DNA of 64,000 nucleotides from Cycas panzhihuaensis (lineage: Eukaryota; Cycadophyta). Made by a program: the position numbers and the translations under genes. The notes under the pieces are model-generated. The model was not told the origin of the DNA. It did not search any database and saw only the letters and a list, made by a program, of their open reading frames with translations. Below, piece after piece: positions 32,391 to 44,379 of the stretch. Each line of letters begins with the position of its first letter. Within the stretch, counting starts at the first letter, position 1. The stretch covers positions 248,565,741 through 248,629,740 of the forward strand of contig CM041465.1 in NCBI GenBank assembly GCA_023213395.1, read 5' to 3'.

Positions 32391-32749
32391 CTAGCTAAGG
32401 TACCTCCATTGTATTAACAAAACATCATTACAACATCATACAATATGATACACTATGTTGTATATTTATACAACTTAATATGGAAAGAGTGGGACCCCCT
32501 TGCATGTGGGACAAAACAAATGTGCATTATCAATATTCCAACAGAACTTAAAGAACATTTTTAGAGGGGAGAATGGTGTTCATTCACTTACAATATTATA
32601 AATAGTTATGGTTATGATTAATTTTAAATTAGAAGAAAGGTAATCCATATAGCATATGCCTTTGATTTGCTTAATAAAGGTTGAATACATGGTATATTTT
32701 ATGTTTAATGGCTTAAAACAAAAACTAACTTGACAACCCATTAAATGGA
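32391..32749. other. Unassigned, possibly a short Gyp-3 LTR and flank
   Basis: If TGCTAGCTAAGG at about 32388 is an LTR start, an end at ...ATTCCAACA (32543) would give about 156 bp, but no partner copy was found. Another purine-rich run AGAGGGGAGAA lies near 32565. Confidence 0.25.
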
Positions 32750-32916
32750 CCTCCTAATCTTGGATGAGAAAGGAAAATAATCTTAGAGCCAAAAGGTGTT
32801 TTTGACATTAAAGAAATGTAACTTTGACCTAGGTTAACAAAGGAATACCTAATTCATCTAAAGCCATCTAAACCCACCCAAACTCCAAGGACAAAATATT
32901 TTAAGAAGGGAGATCA
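32750..32916 (+). pseudogene. Gyp-4: gypsy pol C-terminal remnant
   Basis: One frame reads ILDEKGKIILEPKGVF near 32758, another ends TPRTKYFKKGDHV just before a purine tract AAGAAGGGAGATCA. This fits the end of a gypsy polyprotein (x-E-D-K-x-F-x-x-G-G/E-x) running into its 3' LTR, which starts TGTGGCAA at 32917. Weak but consistent with the LTR downstream. Confidence 0.4.
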
Positions 32917-32925
32917 TGTGGCAAT

Positions 32926-33282
32926 TGGTAAAAATAATGTGTATTTCATTATATTATTATGTATTTCATTATGTACACTTAATAATATTAATAATATGCA
33001 CTTTATGTTAGTGGGTTAACTAATAAGAAGTTAGTTGCTCTTATGTAACTTCCTTAACTCCTTGATATATTCCTTAAATTAAGGAATGAATCACTATCTC
33101 ATTGATGGTTTTTAAACTAAGAACTTTGAGGGTGATTGCATTGGAGCTTTAGAGTAGATACCAACATGTATTAGAGGTAATTTAACATAAATAAATTTTT
33201 GTTGTTATCACCTATGTAATCTCTCAATTTTCATGCTATCTTTTAAAATTTTAATTCAATCCTACTCTTAGTCCTTTTAATA
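32926..33282 (+). repeat. Cop-3 5' LTR
   Basis: Starts TGGTAAAAATAATGTG, ends CTTTTAATA. The terminal CA has become TA in both copies. Confidence 0.88.
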
Positions 33283-34199
33283 TGGTATCAAAGTCCATAG
33301 TTCATTTTATGGATTTTTCTCAATTCTTTTATTACAAGTCAAATCTTTAGGGTATTATTGTTGTTGTACAGTGGTTCCTTATGAGTTTTTGCTATTTTAT
33401 GCAAACCCATGATGATTTTAGATAGAAAAGTGAGTTATTTTTTTATGATTGGGTAACTTTAAGATAAGTACACATTTAAAACTCTAGTTTTTTGTAATTT
33501 CAATTGCTATGGGTTTGTTCTAGACTCATTAGAAGTTCATATTATAGAAATTTTAGCTTTAAAAATGAGATTTTTTGTCTTCATTTTGCCTCAAGAAGTA
33601 TAAGAAGTTGGAGGGTTTATAAACCATATTTCAACTTGATTTTTCATCATTTGTGATGATTTTTCCTCTTGTTTGAGGCTACAAATATGTACATAGTGAT
33701 AAAAAAACCCTAGTAGTGATTATTTGTTCAAAGAATTTCATCAAAATTTAAACCCAGTAAGCAATTAACCCTCTACAACTATACACAACTTTTCTATATA
33801 TATGTATTTGTAAAAAATACATAGTCAATGTTTATTGATTTATTTTTTGCTTATCTAATATTTTTAACATTGTGTTAGTGAAATTAAATTATATTAGATG
33901 TATTTCAAAGTCCATACTTAAGATTTAAGCCCATGATCATGTAGCAAAGGGGGCTTTAATGTCCAAAAGGTGTTAATCATCAAAACTTTTCTATTTGACC
34001 TTTATTTCCAAAAATTCAAGCTATTATAATGATATTTTGAGTAGTACTTTCATAATTTGAGCTTAGATTTATAAACAAACCTCGTAGCCTCTAAATATTC
34101 TTATAAACTTATAATTGTGATCACAATTTTATTACATTTTTTATCATAATATCTAGTGTGAGCATAGTTGGTTTCATTCTCTCAGAGTCACAACAATTA
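33283..34199 (+). other. Cop-3 PBS and leader
   Basis: PBS TGGTATCAAAGTCC followed by about 0.9 kb without coding signal. Confidence 0.7.
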
Positions 34200-34911
34200 A
34201 ATGGTAAAAATTATATAATATAGAAGTTTAAAATATCAAATATCTTAGCTTTAAAAAGATTAATGAAAATAGTCAAAGGCAGGGAACCCAAGACATTTTA
34301 AACAACCCCTTAAGCTATAACAACTATTGGAATATCTGTTAGATCAACCTCTATGACTTTAACAATAACAAGTAAAGATGTGGAAGACTAGGAGAATAAA
34401 GAATGAGAGGCACTCCTAATTATCGGTTTATCTTTTGTAGACTCATCATAAATCTATAAGGAAAGATAACATCTATGAAAGCATGGAAAACACTGAAAGA
34501 TCTATATGAAACAAAAATTAAAACCAAAGTTTTATAGCTTAGGAATCAATTGTATACTTGTAAAATGACCATTGATGATTGTATCTCCATCCATTTCTAA
34601 AGCCTTAAGAAAATTAGACATTAATTAATAGCCATCAGTGAGAAAGTTAAGGGGAGAGAACTTGTGAGTATTACATTAAATACCCTCCACAAAGGCTATC
34701 ATATTTTTAGCACCAGTTATACTTAATGAATAAATCACAACCTTTGACCTTTGAAGTATTAGTTAGACTTCTCTTGCAAAAAGAACGATGCTTAGTTAGA
34801 CTTCTCTTGTACAAAGAACAACACATAGGTGGATATGTAGGTAGTAATTATAGAATGGTATTGACTTCTCAATTTAAGAAGAAATTATAGGTGAATTCTC
34901 CTAAACAAGAT

Positions 34912-34967
<56 letters not shown>

Positions 34968-35060
34968 GCATTAGTAAATTCAAAGGAAAGAAGGATGTCA
35001 CATATATCTATTACAAAAATGCAGGTCATTTTAAAAAGAAATATTGGAGGAAATAAGCAA
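34200..35060 (+). pseudogene. Cop-3 gag, decayed
   Basis: Fragments in copia gag order: KAWKTLKDLYE-like wording near 34475, then a knuckle at about 34998-35045 reading YIYYKNAGHFKKKYW, where C-x2-C-x4-H-x4-C has kept only the His. A pure TC tract interrupts the frame between these two. Many stops. Confidence 0.6.
34915..34964. repeat. (TC)25 microsatellite inside Cop-3 gag
   Basis: Fifty bases of uninterrupted TC, directly between gag and the knuckle remnant. Confidence 0.98.
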
Positions 35061-35139
35061 ATAAAATGAAGAAAATTACTGACAAAATCATAACTCTATC
35101 TACTGATGACAAAAAAGTCTTTGTGTTCTGTCTTATTTC

Positions 35140-35470
35140 TCCACTTCAGGTACTGAGTACATTAATTCAAAAGCCTCTAACCATATCATTTTTCATAAAG
35201 AATGGTCTAAGGAACTCAAAGAAAGAAATAATTTAATTATAATTCTTAGAGATGACACTTAATATAGAGCAATAAGTAAAAACATAATTGTTCTTAAATA
35301 ATTTAATAATAAGATCACCATCTCTAATGTGTTGTATATACCATCTTTGAAACATAACTTACTCTTAATAAGCCATATAACTAAACTTAATTTGAAAGTG
35401 GAGTTTGATGATGTTAAGCATATCATCAAAGATGGTAATTTTGTAATTACTCAAGGAGTCCAAGAGAGTG
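35140..35470 (+). pseudogene. Cop-3 protease, decayed
   Basis: INSKASNHIIFHKEWSKEL from about 35161. The copia D-S-G-A-S-x-H-x-x motif has become NSKAS at 35164-35178, so the catalytic Asp is Asn and the Gly is Lys. It is followed by VLYIPSLKHNLLLISH-like wording near 35330-35370, the usual end of the protease segment. Confidence 0.7.
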
Positions 35471-35529
35471 GTTAATATAAATTCTCTAGTTCATCTTAAC
35501 ATAGTTTTATTACAACTATATCTAATACA

Positions 35530-36480
35530 TTATAACATTATCATTTTGGTTATTTGAACTACTACAACCTTTATTTCTTGAATAAGTTAAAGATGGTGTA
35601 TGATCTTTTTTTAATGAAAAAAAAAATTAAAATATGCAGTGCCTGTACATTAGGAAAATAACATAGGGAGAAATTTGTCAAGCCCACTTGGTAAACTAAA
35701 GTTAAATTGGAATTAGTACACTTAGATCTATATGGACCAATCACATAAATTTTATTTGGAGAAGTAAGATACTTCATTACCCTCATTGATGACTTGATTT
35801 GGAAGATGTGGATTTATGTTCTAAAAAAATAAGTTAAAAGTATTTACAAAATTTAAGGAGTTCAAAGCTGAGATAGAAAACTACTCTAAAATCATAATTA
35901 AAATTTTAAGAAATGACAATAGAGGCAAATACTTGTCTATTGAGTTTATTACTTTCTATAAGAACTATGGCATGAAATGAAAATCGAAAACATCTTATAT
36001 ACTATAATAAAATGGTATAGCCAAAAGGATGAATTACACCATTATTGAAATGGCAAGGCATATGCCTAAGCCAAAAAAGTACTTAATGTCTTATGGGCTG
36101 AAGTAGTGAACATATCAATGTATATCTTCAACAAAAGTCCTATAATAGTTATTCAAAATATGATTCCTATAGAGGCTTAGATAGGAAAAAAACCCTCCAT
36201 TTCTAATCTTTGAGTCATTGATTGTACAACTTATGTATATACATATGATGTAAAGTGATAAAAACTTGATAATAAAAGTCACAAATGCATTCTTATAGCA
36301 TATCATGAGTCATCCAAAGTTTATAGACTTTGGGATTTCTCAGAGAAAAAGATTGTAATTAGTAGGGATATTCTCTTTTTTGAGTCTGATGATGATGTAA
36401 TTCCTATTATAAATGTTAATGCTAAAAGTATAAAGGAGAAGAGTAAAACTAGTATAAAGAAAGAAGTAAGGAAATAATTG
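35530..36480 (+). pseudogene. Cop-3 integrase, decayed
   Basis: VHLDLYGPI near 35718 gives the first catalytic Asp, then RYFITLIDDLIWKMWIYVLK. Near 36080-36180 come VLNVLWAEVVNISMYIFNKS and MIPIEA. The C-terminal side reads HKCILIAYHESSKVYRLWDF, KKIVISRDILFFES, typical of copia integrase tails. The second Asp and the Glu contexts are not intact. Confidence 0.8.
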
Positions 36481-36649
36481 TAAATATTCCATCTTTTTCT
36501 TCTAAGTTACCCATATGGTATACTTAAACCATAAAACATTCCAAGATTAATAATATTAACACTAGTACAAGTGTGGAAATATGTAACAAGGTAAATTTTA
36601 CCTTGATGTATAATGTCTTAAACATAAATGAACTTGAATCTTTTGTTAA

Positions 36650-37400
36650 AGCTAAGGATGCACCCATTAGCAGACAACTATATAAGAGGAGTATGACTCC
36701 ATGTTAAAAATTGATACTTAAAATCTTATAGAGCTTCCACTTGGGAAGAAGGAAATTGGTTGTAAATGGGTATATAACATGAAATATTAATTAAATGGTG
36801 ACATTGACGAATACAAAGCTCAGCTTGTAGCTAAGGGTTATGCTCAAATTGAAGGTATAAACTTTAAGAAGACCTTTACACCTACATCCAAAATGACCTC
36901 CATATAAATTTTAACTATCCTTGCATTTCACTTTGGTTGGGAACTCTAGCAAATGGATGTTAAGAGTGCATTTCTTCATGGCATTCTTAATGAGCAGGTT
37001 TATATTAGCAACTTGAAGGCTTTGTATAGACTGACCATGAGCGACTTATATATAGGTTGAAAAAAACCTTGTATGGGATTAATCAGATACAAACAGCATG
37101 GTATACATGCATTGATGACTATTTTATCACTCATGGTTCCTTCATTGTAAATCAAATCATAAATTATATATCAAACATGAGGATGATGAGATACTTATTA
37201 TTGTTCTCTATGTTGATGATCTTATTTTCGCTAGTAGTAGTAGTACTTCTCATATAAAATATCTTAAAAAGGATCATCTTTCCAAAGCCTTTGAGATGTA
37301 TGATCCTAACATTTTATGTTTTACCTTGGTTTGGAGTTTTGGCAAAATGATAATATATTTATTCCACACTCCAAGTATGCACATAATTTGTTAAAATGTT
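36650..37400 (+). pseudogene. Cop-3 reverse transcriptase, decayed
   Basis: CKWVYNMKY near 36762, YKAQLVAKGYAQIEGINF, QMDVKSAFLHGILNEQVYI, then after a shift IVLYVDDLIF with YVDD at 37209-37220. The usual F-x-P-V is FTPTSKMTS. At least two shifts and several stops. Confidence 0.85.
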
Positions 37401-37449
37401 TCTAGATGGAGGACTATAAATGAATGGCTACACCCATAGAAGTTATCCT

Positions 37450-38146
37450 TAAGTTGTTTAAAGTGGTAGATGTTAGGACTATTGATGTTATATTATACAG
37501 GTAATTAATAGGAAGCCTCATTTACCTCATTAATACTAGGCATTATATTAGTTATGATGTTGGCATTATAGTTAGTTTTATGAGTGTTCCATCCATCTCT
37601 CATTGTAAGGTAGTAAAGCACATACTGAGATATGCTAAGGGGACTATTAGATTTGAACTCTTGTTCTCAAGAGTTGAAGAGTTTTAGGTCCATGTCTATA
37701 CTAACTTAGATTGGACTAGAGATATTGATAATTAGAGATCAATTATAGGTTTTCTGTTTATATCTAGTCCTAGATTGATTTGCTAGTGCAGTAAAAAATA
37801 AGCAACCATCTCCTTATCTTCTATAGAACTAGAGTATAAAGCTATAGTTGCAACTACTTGGTTAAGGAGGTTACTTAGTTATTTTAATCTTTTATAGAAT
37901 GATCCTATATCATTATTTTGTGATAATCAAGGTGTAATTAATTGTTGAAGAATCTAGTCTTCCTTGCTAGCATAAAGCATCTAGAAGTACATTATTATTT
38001 CATTCAAGAACAAGTATAAAGCAAAATAATTAAGTCATTATATTATCCAACATAAGATTAGGTTGCAGATATTCTCACCAAAACTTTAACTCATGAGAAA
38101 TTTGAGAGGCTCAAGAGTCTCTCACTTATAAGGGATAATGAATTAC
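37450..38146 (+). pseudogene. Cop-3 RNase H, decayed
   Basis: Landmarks in order: LIGSLIYLINTRHYISYDVG-like wording near 37508-37560, HCKVVKHILRYAKGTI, SSIELEYKAIVATTWLRR near 37818-37870, a CDNQG-type block near 37918, VADILTKTL near 38066-38090. It ends at the purine tract before the 3' LTR. Confidence 0.75.
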
Positions 38147-38160
38147 ACATTATGAGGGGG

Positions 38161-38505
38161 TGATAAAAATAATGTGCATTTCATTATATTATTATGTGCA
38201 CTTAATAATGTTAATAATATGCACTTTATATTAGTGGGTTAACTAATGAGAGGTTAATTTCTCTCACATAACTTTCTCAATTCCTTGACATACTTATTAA
38301 ATTGATAAGTGAATCATTATCTCATTACTTATTTTTAAACAAAGAACTTTGAGGGTGATTGCATTGGAGCTTTGGAGTAGATATGAGCATGTATTGTAGA
38401 TGATTTAATATAAGCAAGTTTTTATTGTTATCACTTCTATAGTCTCTCAATTTTCATGATATCTTTTGAAGTTTCTATAGAGTCCTATTATCAATTTCTC
38501 TAATA
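38161..38505 (+). repeat. Cop-3 3' LTR
   Basis: TGATAAAAATAATGTG ... TCTCTAATA. It aligns with the 5' LTR apart from the 12-bp duplication there. Confidence 0.88.
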
Positions 38506-38700
38506 ACAACTAGTTAGTAAAGTTAGCCAAGGTGTCCCTACCATCATGTAGGCCTATTTAAAGGCATTAATTGGAGATAAGAAGGAAAGTTTTAACCATA
38601 TTATTTTGAACCACATTATAGTATCATCATATTTATTTATATCCCATGTATAATCAAGGTGTTCCACTAGTAATATAAGTACTTCCTATCGTAGCACACT

Positions 38701-41700
38701 AAGTCAATGAAACCATCATCTAATAATTTTTGGTAAAATATCTTTGAATTAACAAATTTAGTATAAATTTATAGTATATTGCCTTGGATGTGAATTCCAC
38801 TCCTAATACCAAATAGGTAGCATAATGTACCTCCCTAACCTTGGTAAATAATTTGGAAGCACATAAGAGTGTTTTTATAATAGTGAGTAGTTCTTAAGTC
38901 AAATCCCCTTTTTACCTTCTTCTCCATTTGTATAAGCTACATCAACTTGACAATTCTCTTGATCTCCTCTTATAGCCTTGATGGCTAAAATTTCCTTAAT
39001 GGATATATGCCTATTTCTCCTTAGATAAGTTTAAAATAACATTCTTCTTTACAACCTTTTAGTCCCTTCACCTGCTGAAGATGATCTTAAATCTAAAGAT
39101 TTAATCTTACTTATCTCTTCTTTCACCACTATTGATATTGCTAACGCTCCATATTTAAGTCCCTTTACTATTCTTGTGATCTCAGTCATGCTTTGAAGTC
39201 CATTAAATATACATAAGTAATTATACCCCTTCAAAATTCATTCATTATTTTTTTGAATAACTTTGGATCTACTTTTAAAGACCTTTTATAGTTTTAGTAT
39301 GTTCAACTTTTCTGGTTTAATTATTTCATTATCTTTATTTTCTTAGTTGTCTTGACCATACTGTATATTGCTCACTTGCTAACTCTCATCATTTTTTCTT
39401 TACAATGTTAATTATTTAAAGTTAGTCTTAAACAATATAGAATTAGACTTTGGTATAAAGAGAAAAAAATTCTAAAACATCCTTTTCAGTTTGAGAACAA
39501 ATATGTAAGGCTAATTTGGGCACTCATAGATGGTGTTCATTGAATTATCTATTTAAGGGGTCACCTAACAAATAGAAATTTTTAGTTTAAGAAGGATTCC
39601 TTAAATATTATTAGGAACTAGCATTTAGACCATAAGGAGACATAACATTAGAACATTAACATCAATCCACTCATCAAATCTTAGAAGACTATGTCATAAG
39701 ATTTGGCCTCAATAAGAAAAATCCTAAACCATGAAATTTATCCTAGTCAATACAAAATTGGCCTACAAACTCTGGATGATGAATATGTCTAGAATGTTAA
39801 TATGTTTCTCTTTTTAAATTCTCTAGTAAATCTAGGCTCACAATATGAAGTTATTCCCTTTCAAATGGTATTTTATACCTATCATTATTTGATATCCAAT
39901 CCTTTGAGCTTAAACCTTCATTTTGATATTGCCTTATCATAACCTAGTCATGATATCAATGACAATGGCTATTAATTTAGTCTATTGTCACCCTATCAAA
40001 TATAGCAACTCGATACTCCCCAATCACAAACTTAAATAATATACCAAAAATTTTACTAGCTAGAATTCTCTAATACTAGCACATATGTAATATATTAATG
40101 ATAATAGAATTCAATAAAAACCATTGCCATAATATCATAAATAAAGAAATTATCTTTTAAGTGGGAAAACCAAATTACTTGCATATTCACCATATAACCA
40201 AGTGGAACTCTAATCTTGAAATTCCATCCATGAGCTAGGGCATTGATAAGAATAAAAAAGTACTACTTCCTCAACTCTAGGCTCTTAGTTAATTACTAAG
40301 TCATCACAAGAATAACATAATGGCTTAGGATAGTAATATGGCTCACACTAATAACATCATGGTTTATAATAATAGCTCTATGACCCCTAATAATATCACT
40401 ATCGATTAATAATATTGTTAGCAAGATGCACATGATGGAATCATACTATACTAGGAAAACCTTGACATCCCACCAAGACTAGGAAATTACCTTCATACTG
40501 AGATATGTTTCATATTATATGCCACCTTGGTATGATGAAATCCTATAGTACAATACCTAGATTTGATAACATCTTAATTTTTGCAATAAAACAACCAAAT
40601 CTATGGAGTCATAGTAGGGCCTAGACACATGGCATAATACCATGTCAAGACTATCTACAAATATCAATTATGACATCCCACCAAGCCTCTTAGTTTCTCG
40701 TAAAGGTTAGGCACTTGAACTAATAAACAATAATAATCTATGGTAAGAAAAGGTAACAACATCCTTATATTTACATGTGTTTCACACTATATTCCACTTT
40801 AAATCATCAAAATCCCTTTGAGTTAAGTAAAGGTTTAGTAGTTATACCTATATGATATACTATAGCAAAACCCTCTTGGTTCATGGAGCCATACTATGAT
40901 TACTGATACAAGAGTAGTACCACCCTTATTTTAGCATAAGTCCCATACTATATTCTAAATTAAATCACCAAAACCTATCTTATTCCCTCTTCATAAGTAA
41001 AGTATGCTATAATGACAACCAACCTAATAATCCAACCTACTCATTCTCTGTAAGTAAAGGTCATTTCTCATATTCTAGCATATGTTTTTTATCCCTAGAT
41101 TATTATGTTATTCAAAAAGAGAAAAGTAGCAATAAAAATGTAATTGTCTAAGACTATCTAAGCTCAATTAATATTCATGCAATGGAAATAGAGAATCAAT
41201 GAGTTACACACCATACTAATAGTTTAAAAAGTTCTAATTTCTAACATGCACTAAGTATTTCTATCATTCATTAAGACTACTTATAATATAAAAAGGAGAA
41301 CTCCATAATTCAAATTTCTTCATCAATTTATATAAAATCTCTCAACAAATAGTTATATATGCCAATAATCCATCTAATATTCTTATAACATATTTATATG
41401 AGAAATAGACAACTGACCTATTTTTTTCTATGAAAAAATAGATTAGTCAAAGGAATTCTCCACCTAACCTTTCAAAACTCATCACAAGAGTTATGCCTGA
41501 CTTGAGGAACGTGATATGAACATCATAAAACTTACAATAATAATAATACAACATTCTATTAGAGAAAATATTAGTTTAAAATAAAAGGCTCAAACCACAC
41601 ATAAGTCTCTTATCAATGGCTTTACATCATGCATGGAATCATACCATATGGTATACCAAATATAAAATTAATTCATTGGATTTACACCATGTAAATTTTC

Positions 41701-42289
41701 CTAGATATTAGACCCATAACATCATACTATAATAACACTATCCAAACTCTTCCTATTATAAACTTAAGAAAAGATCTTCTCAAGTCTTCAACATTATACT
41801 ACTAAAAATTTAGGTAGAATACACTCTCCCAAATATATATGAGAATAGGTCATGTATATGAAGTTTTGCTTCCCCTAATGAATACATGAATATCACAAAA
41901 ATTATGTATCTCCATTTCTCATCTTGATAATCCCAATAAAGAAGTAGTCAACTTAAAATAACCCACCTTTTTATTTTTAGCAAGTAGTTACTACTCCTCA
42001 ATAGGCCAAGGAGGATATAGTAGAGTGTAGAGAATAGAGGGTAACTCTCTAGATAAGATGATGTCTCTTGAAGTTGGCCCCTCATAATAGAGGAAGGAAG
42101 ATTGAGTCCCCAAGTAAGGTGCATGCATGGAACATAAGGGGTTTAAACCCCATCTTTAGTTTGATTTGAGTTCTCTCTTTAAAGAGTTTGTCTCTTTTAA
42201 TGCATGTGGTCTTATATGCTAATACTTTACTCTATGGTCATCGCCCAGGTTTTTAGGTATGAATTCAAATCAATTGAGTTTATTTAATC
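38701..42289. other. Unassigned old sequence
   Basis: No gene or domain found on either strand. The minus-strand open stretch at 39049-39234 has no known motif. A loose duplicated block sits at 40440-41090. Probably deeply decayed LTR or leader sequence of gypsy elements. Confidence 0.35.
40440..41090. repeat. Diverged direct repeat block
   Basis: TGACATCCCACCAAG occurs exactly at 40463 and 40671, 208 bp apart. Looser shared phrases (ATGGAG.CATA, AAGTAAAGGT, TATATTCYA..TTAAATCA) recur two to four times. Reads as an old tandem duplication. Confidence 0.4.
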
Positions 42290-42950
42290 TTTCAAGAATC
42301 TAAAATCTACAATATTGGTTATGGTTTCTTTATGGTCCTTTTTAAGAATTCTAGTGATAAGATTACAATTTTTGACAAGGGTCCTTGGTTTATGGCTCAA
42401 TATGGGTTATTTATGAAAATTTGGGAGAAGTCATTTGACCATCATCAAGAAATCCCTAGTTCTATTATGATTTAGTTTAAATTCCCATTTTTCCATTGTA
42501 ATATTAGAGTGACAAGGCCTTTTAGGCTATTGGATCATCCCTAAAACAATATCTTAATAAAGCAAAAGTTACTTTATCTTCAAGAGTTATTTTGTCTACT
42601 TAGATATGCATTAAAATGGACATCAAGGAGGGTCTCCCAAATTAGGTAAAGATGATTATGGAAAATTATCTTTAGATAAAGGACATTGATTATGAGCAGG
42701 TCCCTTTTAAGTGTGGATCTTATCATCAATATAGATAATTTATCCATGAATGACCTCAGAAGAGTGTCACATCCACCTGACTATGAATTAGGTAAGTGAT
42801 GAAGGGTTTATTTTAGTGAAAAATAAAGGTTTTCATAGAGTTGGTTATATTAAGGGTCAAGAACCATACTAAAAGGGAGTACTAGAGAATATGTTTCAAA
42901 TTTAGATTGTGATAAGGTTGATGATAATGAAGACTTTGATGCAGGGCATG
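42290..42950 (+). pseudogene. LINE-type ORF1 remnant (DUF4283 and zinc knuckle)
   Basis: In two plus frames: IFDKGPWFMAQYGLFMKIWE near 42370-42430, matching the DUF4283 stretch V-x-x-x-G-P-W-x-x-x. Then AIGSSLKQYL, VTLSSRVILSTYICIKMDIK and GLPN. Then DIDYEQVPFKCGSYHQYR followed by FIHE and PQK, the E-x-x-P-x-x-C-x-x-C-G-x-x-G-H knuckle of plant L1-type ORF1 proteins. The tail DEGFILVKNKGFHRVGY near 42796 fits the segment after the knuckle. ORF1 binds element RNA. It is cut on the right by the Cop-4 LTR. No endonuclease or RT part is in the window. Confidence 0.65.
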
Positions 42951-42956
42951 AAATTG

Positions 42957-43344
42957 TGTTGGGGTTAATGATCATCACCCCACTCCCACCTTTCACCTAG
43001 GAGTGCACACCCCACTCCCACCAATTTATAAATGTGGGTGCTCACATGTGAAGGTAACTATAAGGTAAGGTTAAAGTTAATCTAAGTTAAGTTCATTTGA
43101 GTTAAATTATGTAATATTTTATTATTGTTTAAATTCTAGGGATTGAGGAGTTTCCCTCCTCCCCCAAATTATATATTTAGAAGGGTGTGAAACCCCGGTG
43201 TCTTTAGACACCGCCTACATTTAGAGATTTGCTATGTACTCACTCATCATGGATTGAATATAAAAGATTTATATGTTTTATGCTACAATGGTTTTGGCTA
43301 TGTGATTATGCTCTTCCCTATCTCCATCATTCTATATTCCTTCA
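42957..43344 (+). repeat. Cop-4 5' LTR
   Basis: TGTTGGGGTTAATGATC ... TATTCCTTCA. TATA box TATAAAAG at 43259-43266. The 3' boundary depends on which of three PBS copies is used, so it may extend to 43375 or 43406. Confidence 0.65.
43196..43213. promoter_or_regulatory. Stem-loop upstream of the Cop-4 TATA box
   Basis: CGGTGTCT-TT-AGACACCG, eight perfect pairs with a 2-base loop, 46 bp before TATAAAAG. Confidence 0.7.
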
Positions 43345-43431
43345 TCTAGTATCACAGCTTGGTTTAGCTCCTTCATCTGGTATTAGAGCTTGGTTTAGTT
43401 CCTTCATCTAGTATCAGAGCATAGATTGCTG
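43339..43431 (+). repeat. Three tandem PBS units of Cop-4
   Basis: A 31-bp unit CCTTCATCTRGTATYA-SAGC... starts at 43339, 43370 and 43401. Each holds a PBS-like block (CTAGTATCACAGC, CTGGTATTAGAGC, CTAGTATCAGAGC). Confidence 0.85.
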
Positions 43432-43615
43432 GCCTATTAAAGTTTTTTTTGAGGAGAAAGAAGATTCATTAGAATTTGAAGCAAATTTACTTATAGAGAA
43501 GAAATATTGGTTATATTTGTCTTTTACAAAGTTTATTAACAGTTTCTTATATTTTTTTTATTGGAGATCTAATTATTCTTGATTTATACTTGTGAAATAA
43601 TAAATATTTTTTCAA

Positions 43616-44160
43616 ATCTGTATAGGAGCATAGCTATAATAAGCAAGTATTCAAGTTTTATCATTCTACAGAGTTCTTATTAACAAAGCTTTTACATATT
43701 TTTTGTCAAATACTTGGCCATTTCTAGCATATTTTATCTATTTATTTAATACTTTTTAAGATCTGTGTAGGAGCATAGCTGCAATCAACAAATATCAAAT
43801 ATTTATCACTCTATGAAGTTCTTATTAACAAGTTTTACATATTTTGGTCAAATACTTGGCTATTTCTGGTATATTTTATCTATTTATTTAATATATTTTT
43901 TAGATCTATGTAGAAGCATAACTATAATCAGTAAATATCAAAGATCTATCACTCTATGAAGTTCTTATTAATAAGTTTTATATTTTTTTATTAAATATTT
44001 GACCATTTTTGGTATATTTGGTCTATTTATTCAAGTTTTTCTCTAGATTTGTGTAATATTTTCTCTAGATCTGCATATTTTATTAAATATTTAACCATTT
44101 TTTGTATATTTTACTCTATTCATTTAATATTTTCTTTTAGATCTATGTAAGATTTGGTAC
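43616..44160 (+). repeat. Tandem repeat of about 143 bp in the Cop-4 leader
   Basis: Units begin with ATCTGTGTAGGAGCATAG-like sequence at about 43616, 43761, 43904 and 44046, each followed by ATCACTCTATGAAGTTCTTA and TATTTTATCTATTTATTTAA blocks. A shortened last unit begins at 44141. Confidence 0.8.
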
Positions 44161-44353
44161 ATATTTAGCCTAACAAGCTTTTTGGAGAAGTTATACTACA
44201 GTAGATCTGTCTACTGGAAGAATCTGAAGTCTATCTTTTGTAAATTTGTCACAGTTGCATTATCAAGTTCTTCGTATTTTTTATATTCAGATATAAACAT
44301 ATATATTTCTTGGTTCTTTGATATATCTGCTCCAGTATATTTGAAAGATTTTA

Positions 44354-44379
44354 GATATATATATATATATATATATATT
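44354..44379. repeat. (TA)n microsatellite
   Basis: About twelve TA units in the Cop-4 leader. Confidence 0.9.

Larger units (their letters stand above)
32926..38505 (+). mobile_element. Cop-3: full-length Ty1/copia element
   Basis: LTRs 32926-33282 (357 bp, includes a 12-bp duplicated TATTTCATTATG) and 38161-38505 (345 bp). PBS TGGTATCAAAGTCC at 33283, polypurine tract ATTATGAGGGGG ending 38160. Flanks GCAAT and ACAAC read as a target duplication with two transitions. Copia domain order is complete but heavily decayed, with a pure (TC)25 tract in gag. Confidence 0.88.
32917..38700 (+). repeat. Gyp-4 3' LTR, split by Cop-3
   Basis: LTR start TGTGGCAA at 32917 is interrupted after about 9 bp by Cop-3 and resumes at about 38506 with ACAACTAGTTAG. 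A TATA-type CTATTTAAAGGC lies at 38554-38565. The right end was not found; 38700 is arbitrary. Removing Cop-3 and one target copy joins the two sides into one unbroken LTR start. Confidence 0.45.

Noticed and set aside
34915-34964. Repeat array as a CRISPR candidate
   Set aside because: It is a dinucleotide microsatellite without spacers, in a plant genome.
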